DNA of 64,000 nucleotides from Hirudo medicinalis (taxonomy: Eukaryota > Annelida > Clitellata > Hirudinida > Hirudinidae): positions 62,001 to 126,000 of the forward strand of contig MPNW01000151.1 of the NCBI GenBank assembly GCA_011800805.1, in the 5' to 3' direction. The position numbers and the translations under genes were made by a program. Below, one piece after another: positions 31,801 to 44,069 of the stretch. The notes beneath the pieces were generated by a model. It was given only the letters and a program-made list of their open reading frames with translations. It made no database searches and was not told where the DNA came from. Within the stretch, counting starts at the first letter, position 1. Every line of letters begins with the position of its first letter.

Positions 31801-34092
31801 TGATGATTATTGACCATTACTGTCTATATTCAAATATCAGAAGCTTACTTGGATTCTGGCTTCTGAGAGGGACAACCTCTGACTTAGTTCCTCCCTCATG
31901 AAGGCATCGGGGTAATGAGTTTCATCAAACAATCTCTCAAGGTCGTTCAGCTGCTCCATCGTGAAGTTTGTTCTGCTTCTTCGCTGTTTTACTTTGGGCT
32001 GATGAGACTGTTGCAAGTACTCCTCTCCCTGAAGAATTAAAATCGTCTTCTCATTTTACCATTTCATTTTGTTTCATAATATGTTCACTTCTATTTTAGT
32101 TTCGAAAGTGAATTGTGTATTTCTAATAATAAAGCAATATAATACACGACGAACTTCATTTGGAGAAGAAATATCCTTGAACTTGCTATCTTGTCGGAAC
32201 ATGCCTGAGTCGTTGAAGGACTTGTCTGAATGCGAATTGTTGTCTTGGCTCTGAGTGCGTAAAACATTTTTCATTTGCTTTTGCTTCATCACTTCCTGAT
32301 GAGCTTCATTCTCTTTCTGACTTCTGTCGGCCACGAAGTTTAACTTTGGAGGTCTCACGATGTGTGAATGGGATCCATCTTCTATGAAGGTTTCCTGGCT
32401 GTCGGTGTTGAACGTCACAGGAGTTTGCAGGAAGTTTGAATGTATCAAATCCTCGTTATTTTCCGTCACCTCTAAAATTGGTTTGGTCTCTATCAATATT
32501 TACGTTTGCGATTTGGTAATTAAGATATAAATTTAAATGTTATATATTTTAGAGGATGAGTTTGTTGTGTTCACCGTTGCACTTAGAATCGAATATGTCG
32601 ATATCTTTCTAAATTAGCAACAAATTCGAGACCTGAGGTACATTGCTTATAAGATGCACTTGTTGGACGAGGAAACTGTAGTAGAACAAAATTCATTCCA
32701 AATTGCGACATCACTATTAACTTTTTCATGACCACGAAATCATGGAAAGAAGTGCGAAGATTGTTTTACTAAGAAATCATATAATAAAAATATGTTTTAT
32801 AATAATAATTTAAATGAATGCCGATGGGAAGATAATTTTACTGATTAAAATAAAGCATTGATTAATATGTTTGATTGTAAGTGGACGACCCAAGTTTTGC
32901 CGGTTGTCCCAAAGCTGAAGAATAATTAAGCAAATTGTCTGAAATTCTAGAAAGTTAATTGCTCCATTGAAAGGTGCAGGTGCACGAACACAAAGCGATA
33001 ATTTACGAGCTCAAAACACGATTGACTGAATGATGGATGGAGCACTTAATTGTCAACTGGAAAGCACTGTTCACCTGTGCACTTCCACTTCAATATTTCA
33101 TGCTTCCGACATTTCACAATCACAAGTCAATGAGCACCTCGGTGTCATTCGAGCCCTCAAATTGGCGTCTGTAATCGGCCTACTGTCTTAATTAAAATGG
33201 GATTTGTTTCGAGGCTCATCCAATACCCTCGCTCCGAAATTTGTCAAGCGCTGCGTGCAAATAGAAACGACATTATTAGAATAAATTTGGGAATTATATA
33301 TTGTTCAAACAAGCGTCCATTTTAATCTTTAAACGAAGCGAGAGGACAAACCGTGCCTAGGGCTCGTCCTTGATTTTATTACAACAACTTACTTACGGAA
33401 CAAATTTCATGGCAAAGTTGCAAGTTGACATCATTGTATCACACAATGTTCTGCCTTTATTGGCCGTGCAAACATGGCCTAATTTCATTGTCAAGAAAAG
33501 CGTTCAAGTAATCGAATTAATATTTCTATTTGCCAAAAACCGAAGCGAAGATCTCTAAATATGCGAGCAAACAAACTTGCAATGCAAGTGGTCTTAAGGG
33601 GACGTGTCCAAGCATTTGAACGCTTCGCGAGCCCCTAAGCGGATCGTCCATTAGAATTAGGTTCTTGTGTTAGTTAAGACAGTGACTAATTAACGCCGTC
33701 ATGCTCATTTAATCGTCCAAATAACCTCGAGGTGCGACAAGATTCTCCACATCGAGCACGTGGCTTCCTCTCCTGAAGGGAGGTTTCTTGGCAGACAAGT
33801 TTAAGTCCTCTTTTTGATCGGAATATCCACCTTTGGAAATGTTGGACCCTGCAGAGTTTCTTCTTCTGTCTTCTCCCGTACATAGCTCATCAGGTTGATC
33901 TTCTTGAGCCATCTTCAATCCATCCCTGTCTCGCTTTTCATCCAACGAATCGGACACAGTTTTCCCTTCAAGTTGCCTCATGAAAGTTTCTTTATCTTTC
34001 GGATCGAGAGGCCAATTGTAGATCATATTCATGAGAGAAAGTTTCTGCCTTGATTCAAATGATTGCGACACAAATTCTGTCAGCCTCTCCAT
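28807..34092 (-). CDS. SHOX: SHOX-type paired-like homeobox transcription factor, 475 aa
   Basis: Exons 33726-34092, 32155-32471, 31849-32028, 30578-30635 and 28807-29312 join in phase. The homeodomain starts near residue 244, [19 protein letters not shown], then [20 protein letters not shown]. It continues across an intron as [15 protein letters not shown]. This is almost the SHOX/SHOX2 homeodomain, including Gln at the specificity position (VWFQN). Downstream, CRLAPYVNL matches the SHOX CRVAPYVN block. The C-terminus has an OAR motif, [21 protein letters not shown] proteins are nuclear regulators of skeletal and neural development in vertebrates. The N-terminal 240 residues are acidic/polar and unconserved. 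The homeodomain intron after the Gln of ARIQ is a common PRD-class position. The gene ends only 82 bp from the PEX6 stop. Confidence 0.95.
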
Positions 34093-35020
34093 GTCAGAGC
34101 ACCTTCTTCCGTCGCCATCTTCGTTTTATTTCATTCTCATCCGCCTTCCCCTCACGGCTGTCTTTAATTGCTCAGCCAATAGTCTTTCACGCACTAGATT
34201 GAGCAACCAATAATGATGCAGCGTAATAGCAATAAAACCACGTGACTAATAAGAAGCCCCGCCTTCATTACGGAATAACAGGATTATCGGAAGAGGGAGA
34301 GTTATAATTTGCGTGATGGTCGAGCTTGCTTTTAATAAATTGAAGCTCCATCTTAATCCCCCGTCAAGTAGAATTGTCTTCCAAGAAAATACAAACTGAT
34401 CTCTTCAATTTGAAATGAAAATATTAACTGCATTTTTCAACAAATCCAAGAAAAACATCAGAATTACTTTAGTATAATTCACCAGTTTTTTCTTCGAAAG
34501 TTTCAGTATTTTCCGAAATGAAATTTCTCAATTCTTTTTATTTAATTCTAATTCCCGTAAGGAATAACAAAAACAATTGTACTAAAGGATTTCCTAAAAA
34601 TTGAATTGCAGCACAAAGTGCTAACAATTAAATGAAATGATGCCAAGTTTGAATTAAATCTTTAATTAATCACAAAATTGTCCAAATCGAATATACAAAT
34701 TTGACAGATAACATTCTCAATTTGATGTTTGATTTTTTCAACTTTTAAATTAATTAGTTGAAGAATGATTTCGTAATTGTTTCTTATATCATCTCGGCCT
34801 GAACTAAAACCAGAAGTTTACATCAGTTAACTTAAATTATTTTATTCAAAGTTGAATTAATATATTTATGATTTGTTATATGTTTATAAATAGAGTTTAT
34901 ATTTGTATTTATTTCACATTTTATTTTTACATCTAAGATCGTCACGCCTGAATAATTCTCAAGCACAACCAGTCCTCCTTTCGATCACAACATATTTTGA
35001 GGCCAATAATTTTGAAACCG
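34093..35020. promoter_or_regulatory. Divergent promoter region between SHOX and GALNT
   Basis: 928 bp head-to-head space, AT-rich. It must carry the start sites of both genes. No CpG-rich block or clear TATA element can be assigned with confidence. Confidence 0.4.
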
Positions 35021-36989
35021 ATGTCCTTCAGAAGGACTCGCGATAGTATTACTGTTATTATCGTGCTGCTTAGTTCGGTTCTGTTTGTTTATGTCCTAAT
35101 CAGAAATTGGGGAACAAAAGAAGGGGACGATGAAATTGTAGCCGCCGATATCGACTTGTTTATCGAAACTAAGAAGTTGAATGCTTCAGTGAAAAAGAAA
35201 TTCCACGCCAACGATCTGAATCGGAGATGGAAAGCAGGAGGTGAAACGGAAAAGAGAGCTGTCATGGTAATGGACACAGTCAAGAGACGCCTTTCTGAGA
35301 TTAGAAAAGTTTCGAGGGACATCATCATTCGTCAGAAACGAGCCCCTGACTCTCGCTACAACATCAACGTCACCAACAGCGACCTTCAGTCCCTAGATAG
35401 AAACATAACTGACACACGACCTCCAATTTGTAAAACATTTCGTTATGAAAGGAGGAATCTGCCTAAAGCATCAGTTATCATTCCTTTCTATAACGAAGCT
35501 CTTTCGATGCTATTGAGAACTGTCCATAGTGTGCTCAACAGGTCACCAGACTCGCTTCTCAAAGAAGTTATACTGGTCGATGATTGCAGCCCTGACGAAC
35601 ATCTCCATGAACCACTCCAAAGGTACCTCGATCTCCTCCCGAAAGTGAAAATAATTCGTAACGCCAATAGACAGGGTCTCATCGTCAGCAGAATGAAAGG
35701 GGCCAAGATAGCAGAAGGTTCGGTGCTCATCTTCTTGGATGCCCACTCAGAAGCCAATGAAGGCTGGTTGGAGCCTCTGCTCGAAGAACTGAAGAAAAAC
35801 AGGAGGCAAGTTTTGCAGCCGTTCGTGGATGGAATCGATGCTCTGACACTATCGATTGAGACACCAGGTGTCTATCATAAAGGGGCTTTTAGCTGGGATC
35901 TCAGGTTGGTTCAATTTTGGACTTTTACTTTTAGCAGCGGCGTGTGACGTACGTCATTCTATGAGTTGAATTTAAAGTTTACTTAAACAGTTTTAATTTA
36001 AAAGGTATACTTGGATCAAAGTGAATCATCACGAACAAATGGCAGCACACGATACCGGACTTCCATTTCCAACGCCCACATTGGTCGGTTGTGCTATTGC
36101 GGTGGATAAGGAATACTTCGAAGAGATTGGAAACTTCGATGAAGGATTGAAAGTATGGGGAGGAGAAAACATAGAACTTGGCTTTCGGACGTGGATGTGT
36201 GGAGGTCAAATAACCACAGTGACTTGTTCCCATGTTGGGCACGTGTTCAAGGAGTTTCCTTACACTTTCGATGGCAACAAGGAAGAAATCGTCCAAAAGA
36301 ATTTGATTCGAGTTGCAGATACGTGGATGGATGGAATGAAGAAATATTTTTACGCGTCGACGAGAATCTATGAATTCAAAAGGGCCGAACTCGATGGAGA
36401 GGAAGTCGAGTCATTGAATAAGAGGAAAGAATTGAGAATAAAGTTGAAGTGTCACAATTTTGAGTGGTTCTTGTATAACGTCATTCCGCAACTTAACGAA
36501 CCACCCATGGATTCATTATTTTACGGAGAAATTTCTAATTCACAGTCTTCTTGGTGCTGGGAAGTGACCGATGATTATTTTATTTCACTCAGTTACGTAT
36601 GCTACCACCACAAAATCATACCTCAGAATTATTTCACTCTTTCGAAAGATGGACTTTTGAGGTACAGAGACAAATGTATTTCCATCCAGCCCCCGAATCC
36701 AATGTTGACCGTCAGCGAGTGTCCATTCGGTTTAGAAGCAATCGAAAAGTTCGGTGTTTGGAGGATGGATGTGGGTAACAACGTGGTAGAAGGTGAGTTG
36801 TCTGTGAGCAGGATGAATGCGAACAACACACTGGAGGCCTGGTGCATAGAACAAGTAACCAATGCCTTGCCTCGTCATAAAGGTCACCAGATGCCGCAAC
36901 TGTCGGACTGCAGCTCTGCGAATAACTTTAAAGTTTGGAGATTCACATATGCCTTTGATTTCTCACGTGTTCCAGAGGAAATAGCATGA
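35021..36989 (+). CDS. Polypeptide N-acetylgalactosaminyltransferase (GALNT), 622 aa
   Basis: Two exons (35021-35904 and 36005-36989). It is a type II Golgi protein: short N-terminus MSFRRTRDS, TM segment ITVIIVLLSSVLFVYVLI, then a stem. The GT-A catalytic domain carries ASVIIPFYNEALSMLLRTVH, LVDDCSPDEHL, and the metal-binding DXH as LIFLDAHSEANEGWLEPLL. The Gal/GalNAc-T motif is FDEGLKVWGGENIELGFR. The C-terminal third is a weak ricin-type lectin domain with CISIQPP and two W-R-containing repeats (GVWRMD, KVWRFT). The enzyme starts mucin-type O-glycosylation by moving GalNAc from UDP-GalNAc to Ser/Thr. The first ATG in frame is at 35021 and gives a normal type II anchor. Family members are 520-650 aa. 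I cannot name the paralog. Confidence 0.95.
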
Positions 36990-38769
36990 TTACTTCATTT
37001 CTTATAAGAATGCATGAAATATAAGTATTTAAAAAAAATTTCGATTCAATAATAAATCATAAAATTATGTATTTGAAATAACAAGTTAAATACAAAACTT
37101 AGTTTAAACAATAAACAAATTTTACATTGAAATAAAATTACAAATAAATCAGTTTGCAAGTTTTGGAGTGAAATAAAATATCATAACGTCCTTTTTTTTT
37201 CTTAAAATTTTTGTCTTAAAGCCAATGGTCGCACCAGAAAACTGATACGCAACGACAAATTGAATTGAAAATTCAATAAATGTTTTAATTAACATTTATT
37301 AGCAACATTAATTGCAACCAAAGTTGAACCACGTCAATTAAAATGTTCGAACATATTTTTAATCTGATTTCTGGAAGATCCTCCACGAGCTAGGATTAAG
37401 TTCCCTCGAGGTAATGATGAGAATAGGTGGGACGGATTGGATAATGATCTCAAGCGTGGTCCTAAGAAAATGTTGAAAAAAGATTCAATCAAGTCCTTCA
37501 CTGACTATATTTATGGAAAATGCTTAGAGGTATGGGCTCGTTTCTGAAAAACGAAGAATTGAAGGGAAGAGTTGCAGGAACAATGCGAGGAACCTTCGCC
37601 GTGCCGAGAGTATTAGGCAGAAGAACTATGAGATGAGGAAAGCTCAGAGGAGGTTTTTCAATGATCCGTACAGTAATGGGTAAAAATCCTTTTTGGAACG
37701 ATTTGAGATCAAAATCAAAATCGCCAGACAAAATATGACTTCAAATCAAAATCAAAATCATGTAAAATCAAATGATTTCAAATCAAAATCATTTGTAAAA
37801 GTATTTTAAAAATCGTCTAATCAAAATCATCTGTACTTGGTTTCGATTTAATACATTTTATTTGAAGATTATTAAATTCTTTACTAAATTATAATTATTT
37901 CCTTTTAGATCAATTATTAAAATTAATTAAATTATTAAATCAATGTTTATTAAATTTTAAAAGCAACAGTTTTTTAAACATTGAATCATTTAGTCTCCTG
38001 CGACGTGGAGTTCCAAAGAGTCCCGCAGAACTAAATAATCTATTGACAGCTGATGAAGGCTTGTGGTATGATAACGAATGAAGCCTTTTTTGATTAGCGC
38101 ACTTGACCCAAGATTAACAAAAGTAGTGTCTGCATCGAATAAATAATTGATCATGTTGATCCGAATGCTGTTGGCCTCAGTTGCAGTTCCTGGGTTGCAG
38201 GAGAACTTAATGAGAGTTTAATGACTGTCCCTTCCGCAAGTGATCCCAGAATCGGTAATCAAAACATCTAGGCATGGAAGAGTCGTGAAACCCCCTGAAC
38301 GTTACGGGTTCGAGTGAAAGCTTGGGAGGGAGAAGTCATAGACACAGAAAAAGATATTTATATATTTTAAAATGATTTTGTGAATTTTGGATGCTTCAAA
38401 ATCTCAAAATCATAAAAAATATGAATTGAAATCAAAATCAAACACGACAAAATGATTTTAAATCAAAATCGAAAATAAAAACATTGATTTGAAATCGCGA
38501 TTTCAAGTGGAGGAATACCTCATGAATACGTACAGTGACGCCCTCCGTCACATTCCTCTTCAAGTGAGACGAGACATTCCAATAGTGTCTCTCCCTAACA
38601 ATAATTTTCGCCTGGCATCGTCAGGAAGTCGCTTGAAGAAGTGAGGCGAGTTTTATACCTTTTGTATGTAAGATGCCCGAAAGTGTTGTATTTGCTGCAC
38701 TCCATCATCGAAAAAGCATGGCAGTCTGGCAAAGTAGACGATGAGTAGAAAGTAGCTGAAGATACTAGA
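36990..38769. repeat. Intergenic DNA with two clusters of AAATCA-type degenerate repeats
   Basis: About 37705-37850 and 38365-38510 are packed with AAATCAAAATCAAAATCA-like units. Between them lies about 500 bp, including a frame reading LLRRGVPKSPAELNNLLTAD (about 37990) that I do not recognise. The arrangement suggests a repeat-flanked element. The first 350 bp should hold the GALNT 3' UTR. Confidence 0.5.
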
Positions 38770-39005
38770 TATAAATATATATATATCGTCGTTCGTTGAA
38801 GATGTTGGCTGGTGCATGTAGGACTTGGTTTGATACTGCTCGTCGACTCGTCGATATGGATTGGTACCGATACAATACCGTAAAGGACACCCGTCTGATC
38901 AACGGATGCGGCCTGACCCCTGAGAATGTCAGAGGATCCAAGGGCCGAAACGCTCAAAGAAGGGGTTTCCTCTCTGAGGATTCCTGCCGGAGCTCGGAAA
39001 GAGTT
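38770..39005 (+). repeat. 3' end of an RLE-type LINE, copy 3, with an AT-rich tail
   Basis: Contains CTGATCAACGGATGCGGCCT, GGGCCGAAACGCTCAAAG and CTCTGAGGATTCCTGCCGGA, matching the reverse complement of 13540-13910 and 49745-50110. It is followed by a TATATATACATA tract (39009-39038). Confidence 0.65.
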
Positions 39006-39045
39006 TCAGCTACTATATATACATATATATATATATGTATATTCA

Positions 39046-39178
39046 ACCCTTCAATAGCTTGCCTGACTGTGTCGCTTTCTTGGTTCTTATCGTTGAGAGA
39101 ATCATTAAAAACACGACTCAGGCTTTTAACCGGTTCCTCGGATATATATACATATATCAGGCAAGCTATTGAAGGGTT
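39046..39178. repeat. Perfect 22-bp inverted repeat with flanking ATATAC tracts
   Basis: AACCCTTCAATAGCTTGCCT then GA at 39046-39067 is exactly reverse-complemented at 39157-39178, with 89 bp between. Both arms abut TATATATACATA-type tracts. The stem would fold as RNA or cruciform DNA. Confidence 0.85.
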
Positions 39179-39189
39179 GCGGTAATCGG

Positions 39190-39960
39190 AGAGGCACCAT
39201 TACAGGGAATGTTCAAGGTTCAAGTGGTTGTTCCAGTTTGTGCTTCTTCCAAGGCTGTTGTGGCCATTGACGACAGTCGAAGGGTTAGAGAATAGAGTTA
39301 ACACATGCATCGGATCATGGCTTAGTCAACCTCCAGGGATGTCATCTGTTCCATGTCATCTATAACAAGAGCGCAAAGTTAAGACTGCCTCTGAGGTCCA
39401 TAGTGGAGGAGTATAAGGTCTCCAAAACAAGTTAATAAAAGATGTTAAAAAAACTCTGCAGACATCTGGATCCTCGAAGTTAAACCACTGATAGGAACAA
39501 AAAGGGAGTTTAAAGCACAGGATGAGATCGATAAGTAAGAAATAAATAAGAAATAAGAACTGACATTTGAGGAAATGTTATTCAGATGGGCCGCCATGCT
39601 GTAGGTTTTAAGGACTTCGCAAAATGGTCCTGCTCAGCGGTTAGAGCAAGGCTTATTAACCAAGAGAGAAGGAGGGAAATAGAGAGAATAAGTCACAAAA
39701 AAGCAGTGCAGCAGTCACAGCAAGGTAGATGGACCACGTGGGAGGACATGGTTCAGTGCTCCATCAGTTGGAATGAGATATGGGGGATATCTCCATATCG
39801 ATTAGCCTTTGTGATAGGACCGATCTTTGACCAATTACCTCCTAAAGATAATTTGCGAAGATGTGAGATCTGCGGCGAATCCGAGACACTCCATCATATA
39901 TTTCTCCAGCTCTGTGATTTCAACCAAACACGTTCCCAATTTTCATTATGGGATAACTGA
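39190..39960 (+). mobile_element. LINE fragment (region after reverse transcriptase, RLE-type family)
   Basis: Frames read FVLLPRLLWPLTTVEGLENR, then VNTCIGSWL (about 39230-39320). From 39586 they read QQGRWTTWEDMVQCSISWNE, then IWGISPYRLAF..DQLPP. CEICGESETLHHIFLQLC is a zinc-knuckle-like motif. This order is typical of the region between reverse transcriptase and the terminal endonuclease in LINEs of R2-like clades. It is interrupted by stops and frameshifts. Confidence 0.75.
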
Positions 39961-40800
39961 ATAATTTTCTTTATGTTAAGTCAATTTGGGATCATCAGTC
40001 TCATACAATCTAAAAAATTGTCTTTCATCACTTCAACGTCCACATGGGTTTTAATTACTCCAACCTTCTAAATTTTTTCTACAACATTATATTCGCTACG
40101 AAATGTTGTTCTTTTTTTAAAGGATTTAGTAGATATCTCTATCATCTTCAATGTACCAGCTATTATATTTATTTTCAATATGAGTTTGTTTTTAGAGAGA
40201 AAATTAGACATTCAGAAAATATCATTTTTATTTAGTTTTCGAAAAGTTTTATTATATTGAACCTGAATATACATGTTAACAGTTAAACGATCATCGCCGA
40301 ATTTTCTATTTAACAGATAACTTTTTAACTTACACGATAATGTTTTTGTTTTTGTTGAATAAAAGACGAACCTGTGGAACCAGCTTTATGGAGGCCTGAG
40401 CCATTTACAAAATTTAGGATTAGGCCCCTCTATTCTGGTGTGCAGGTGTGCAACAAGCAGCCAATGAAAATTAGGGAGGTGTTTGATTGAAATCACAGAG
40501 CCGGAGAAATTTATGATTCTGGAAAACTTTCTTTTGAACTTGAAAACTTTACTGAAGCGGTGATCAATACTTGTGGAAAATGTTCTTCTTTCTCCTTTTA
40601 GGTTCTTAATTCTACTTAGATAATAACTGTTTAATAATTTTAAGGAAACTTTGACATAAAATTGGTGATTTGGGAAAAGAACTGATCATGAAACTGTTGT
40701 TTGATGTAGCTTGTGTATAGCTACGTTCCATTCAACGCATACATGCAAACACAGGAAAGGAAACTTTCATAAGAAAGAAATATGGATGCCGTGAGCTGCT
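39961..40800. other. AT-rich intergenic DNA
   Basis: No conserved open frame, RNA gene or recognisable repeat. It separates the LINE fragment from the dispersed repeat at 40.8 kb. Confidence 0.4.
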
Positions 40801-40809
40801 ATCTATAAT

Positions 40810-41260
40810 ATAAGACAGAAAAGTGCATATGTGTGAAAAGTGTGTTTGACTGTCTGTCCCAAGAACTCCTCCCGAATGGTGATCGGCAGCGACTTGAAAT
40901 TTGCACACGTCATTCTCTGTGCCAATTTTAGGTCAACTGTGCTATTTTCAATTTTCAAGTTTTCCAACTTTCATCTTTTCCTAAATCGCATAAGAGCTTT
41001 AAACTCGAGAGCTATTGGAAGCAAGTCCTAATCATCTAGCTATGCAACGGACATTAATGAACAATTATTAAGCAAGTAGCGTTGCGCTCCCGCATGGGCT
41101 CGCTTCGCGCGATGGCAGTACGGGTTCGAGTCCCGTTGCGGGAACACCGTCCTAATCACCCAGTCCTTTGAGGGCAAGCAGTTGGCTGAATTCATATGTA
41201 GTTTGACTAGCGAAGCAAGTTTAACAAAGCTAGTCATTACATAAATTCTTGTAACAGCCT
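40810..41260 (+). repeat. tRNA-derived SINE joined to a dispersed repeat
   Basis: Box A-like TAGCGTTGCGC (41078-41088) and a perfect box B GGTTCGAGTCC (41123-41133), about 34 bp apart, form an RNA polymerase III promoter. The segment 41088-41143 also pairs as TCCCGCA/TGCGGGA with a 5-7-5 T arm, ACGGG-TTCGAGT-CCCGT. Upstream (40844-40930) is GTTTGACTGTCTGTCCCAAG...AACTCC, like a very common invertebrate dispersed repeat. No functional tRNA cloverleaf is present. Confidence 0.65.
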
Positions 41261-44069
41261 TTTAACATTATTCCACGATTATCATCTCTTGAGTTAAATT
41301 TCTACCTTGCACATAAGATGTGACACCATGCAGGCTCACCGTCAGAAATTTCGGTCCCTTAGTTGGTCAATGGAAAAGCAAAAATAAGGATCCTGGTTGT
41401 AATATTATTATTTTAAAACCCGGACGGGCCCCAAAAAATTGCCGGCCCCCTGCCTCCTCCTCTCGGCGGCGGTTTATGTACCTATAAACAAACAATTTTA
41501 CTGAATCTTATTTATTGACTTGGAAGCACAAACATTGATTTAAAACAAATTACTTTGAGGAACAACAGGTCACAGGCTTCATTATATTTGAAGAATGTTT
41601 TATATAAAAGCTTAAATTTAACGAAATTCGAGACAAGAATCTTCAAGGACATTTTTAAAAGTAAACATTATTGAAAAATTGTCATATTTTATAATTACAT
41701 TTAAGAAAATTGAATTTAGTCATTGTGCCTAAAATATATCGAATCTCTGGGTCTTGCGTAAAAATATCACCTCCCCCAGAATAAAGATTGAATGCAGTCT
41801 CTTAAAACTTTTAAGAAATTTGTTTGGTCTACGAACATTACAAAATTTGAACTACACTGAAATCGTTTTCGGATGAATGCATTGGACGACGAGTATTTTC
41901 AGTCACACCATCCTCAGTCGCTCTTTTTATTCAGCTGAAAATTCAAATTTCACTTAATATCATAATAAATTTGAATTAGGACCTTTTCTACGTAATATGA
42001 TGACATTGACGGATTAATTATGTGTTTTTTCTTCGTTCTCTAAATTTAAGTTTTTTTTTTTTACATCTTATCCATAAGCAGGACTGGGTACCTTCGGATT
42101 AGGAATAGACCGGGAACCCCGGTCCCGGAAAATTTAACCGGAGTTTAGCATGGGAATGACGTAAATCCTGTATAAGAAATTTAAACACAACTTTCCTCAT
42201 CATGTACGACTCTATTTCCCTCTGTCTCCTCAGGTACATTCAGAGTCATTCCTGCACAGGGACGTCATTTCAGCTTTTTCCGGCGATGAAAACCCTTGAA
42301 CTTGAAAAGTTCCCAGTGGGGAGGGGCAACAGAATTCTGGGTGTGGGGCATCCCCCCAAATGATATCCCTGATCCTGCAATTGCCAAAGTATCATCTTCA
42401 TCCTTTAAGACTGCGTCCCAAAAGTCTAAATATCTCTTGGACTTTGGTTGAGGTTGATAACCAAAGATGATTAATAAAAGTGTAATAAGCACAAGTTTTA
42501 TATTTGTAAATGTTTATAAAATTACTGTTAGTAATTTAAGAAGTGAGGCTTGATATTATGGAATTACAGCTAAATCATCATTGAATTTCCATGGTAGCAT
42601 TGTAAATAGTTTTAAGGAGATGAACAAAAGCAGAATGTCAATATGTTAGAAGGTTCCATCTCTAAACATGTATTTTATTACCCTGCATCTGAACCCCGAC
42701 TCCTGTCCGGCCAAAAATCTCCCCCGGTCGATTCCTATGTAAGATGTGCCTTTGAACACAAACGATTTTATGTTTATATGGTATCCTTGTGCTTCTTGTC
42801 TGTTCAATATAAAAAAGCCAATACAACCCTAAGTTAAGTTGTTTCATTCATTGGAGGCAGATGCTAACGAAAATCTTTAAAAGATCAGTGAGAGTTATTA
42901 GCGGAAATTGAAGAAAGCGTGGTAACTCCCTCAAAAATACTTAAAGAATAAAAGACTTTTTACTTGTTACTTGGTGGCCGATGCTTGGAACATATGTGAT
43001 TGATGTCTTATCATCATATTCATTGAAAGACCCACATTAAATTCATAAATGAAGGAGGGGAATGAGAAACACAACGTAGTAGCCGACATAGACGAATTCA
43101 GAGACACGATTGAGGAAATTCCACTATTTAGTCGATTTTGGACCATGTTAAAGATGACCAACTACATAATTCCTGACTTTCCATGACTAGACATTTGCAC
43201 TGGAAAAGGTAGAAACCCAATATCCACGTCTCATTCATTATTAATTAAGGCACTCTCCACAATCCCATCACATTTGTAGAAATTTGGAGAAAACAACTCA
43301 TTCACAGGAAGATGCCTTGATGTTCAGGTATCTGAAGTTTGATCTAATACTCACTGCTGCCAACATTTTCAATAATTATCTCATTAAGAGATTTCTAACG
43401 TGTATTAAAGAAGAAACATTCTTTTTTCTGCTAAAAAAAATAGTTGTTTCGCTAATGTGTGATTTGACGATTGTTAAGTGATACAACATGGATGTCTTAA
43501 AAAGCATGTTTGCAATTACATAGACTTGAATTTGTAAATATTTTACAACATATTTATATATTTTCAAAGTTGGATTTATAATAAATTTGCATAATTTTTC
43601 TTGTTTGATTTTCTTAAAAATCATTTTTTCGTGCTATCCAATGACACGTTCGATTATCTAATTTCAATTTATAATATTTGGAAGCTCACATCCATTCGGT
43701 TCCATCCAATTAGTTCGCATAATCGACATTCTACTGTAAATTTATTCAACGACTGGCAGCAATTTATGTGAAAACTCGATTAAACTGGATGCAAATGCAG
43801 CTGCCAAACGCGATGTTCAGTTGCAAAAATTACATCCACATTCTTTACGTCGAAGCATTATCACCATCATCTTCATCATAGATTATATCACATCGAATTA
43901 CAACAATTTCCTTGAATAAATTATTTGTTAATTGTTTTGGGACGGAACACGGAACACGTGGCATACATGCCGACCGGTTGTATGGTACCGAGGTTGGAGA
44001 TGCATTAGTGGAGACGGCCATTCAGGATGGATGCTGCTGGTTGTTGCAATGGACAGTTCTTGAAAATCC
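41261..44069. other. Intergenic region upstream of the CACNG-like gene
   Basis: Contains GC-rich islets (41420-41475 CCGGACGGGCCCC, 42095-42130 CCCCGGTCCCGG, 42690-42730) that look like transposon ends. It also has several spurious open frames. No conserved protein is seen. The last few hundred bases should hold the promoter of the gene starting at 44070. Confidence 0.4.

Noticed and set aside
41088..41143. Functional tRNA gene
   Set aside because: The D arm and a proper anticodon arm are missing; box A and B spacing fits a SINE promoter better.
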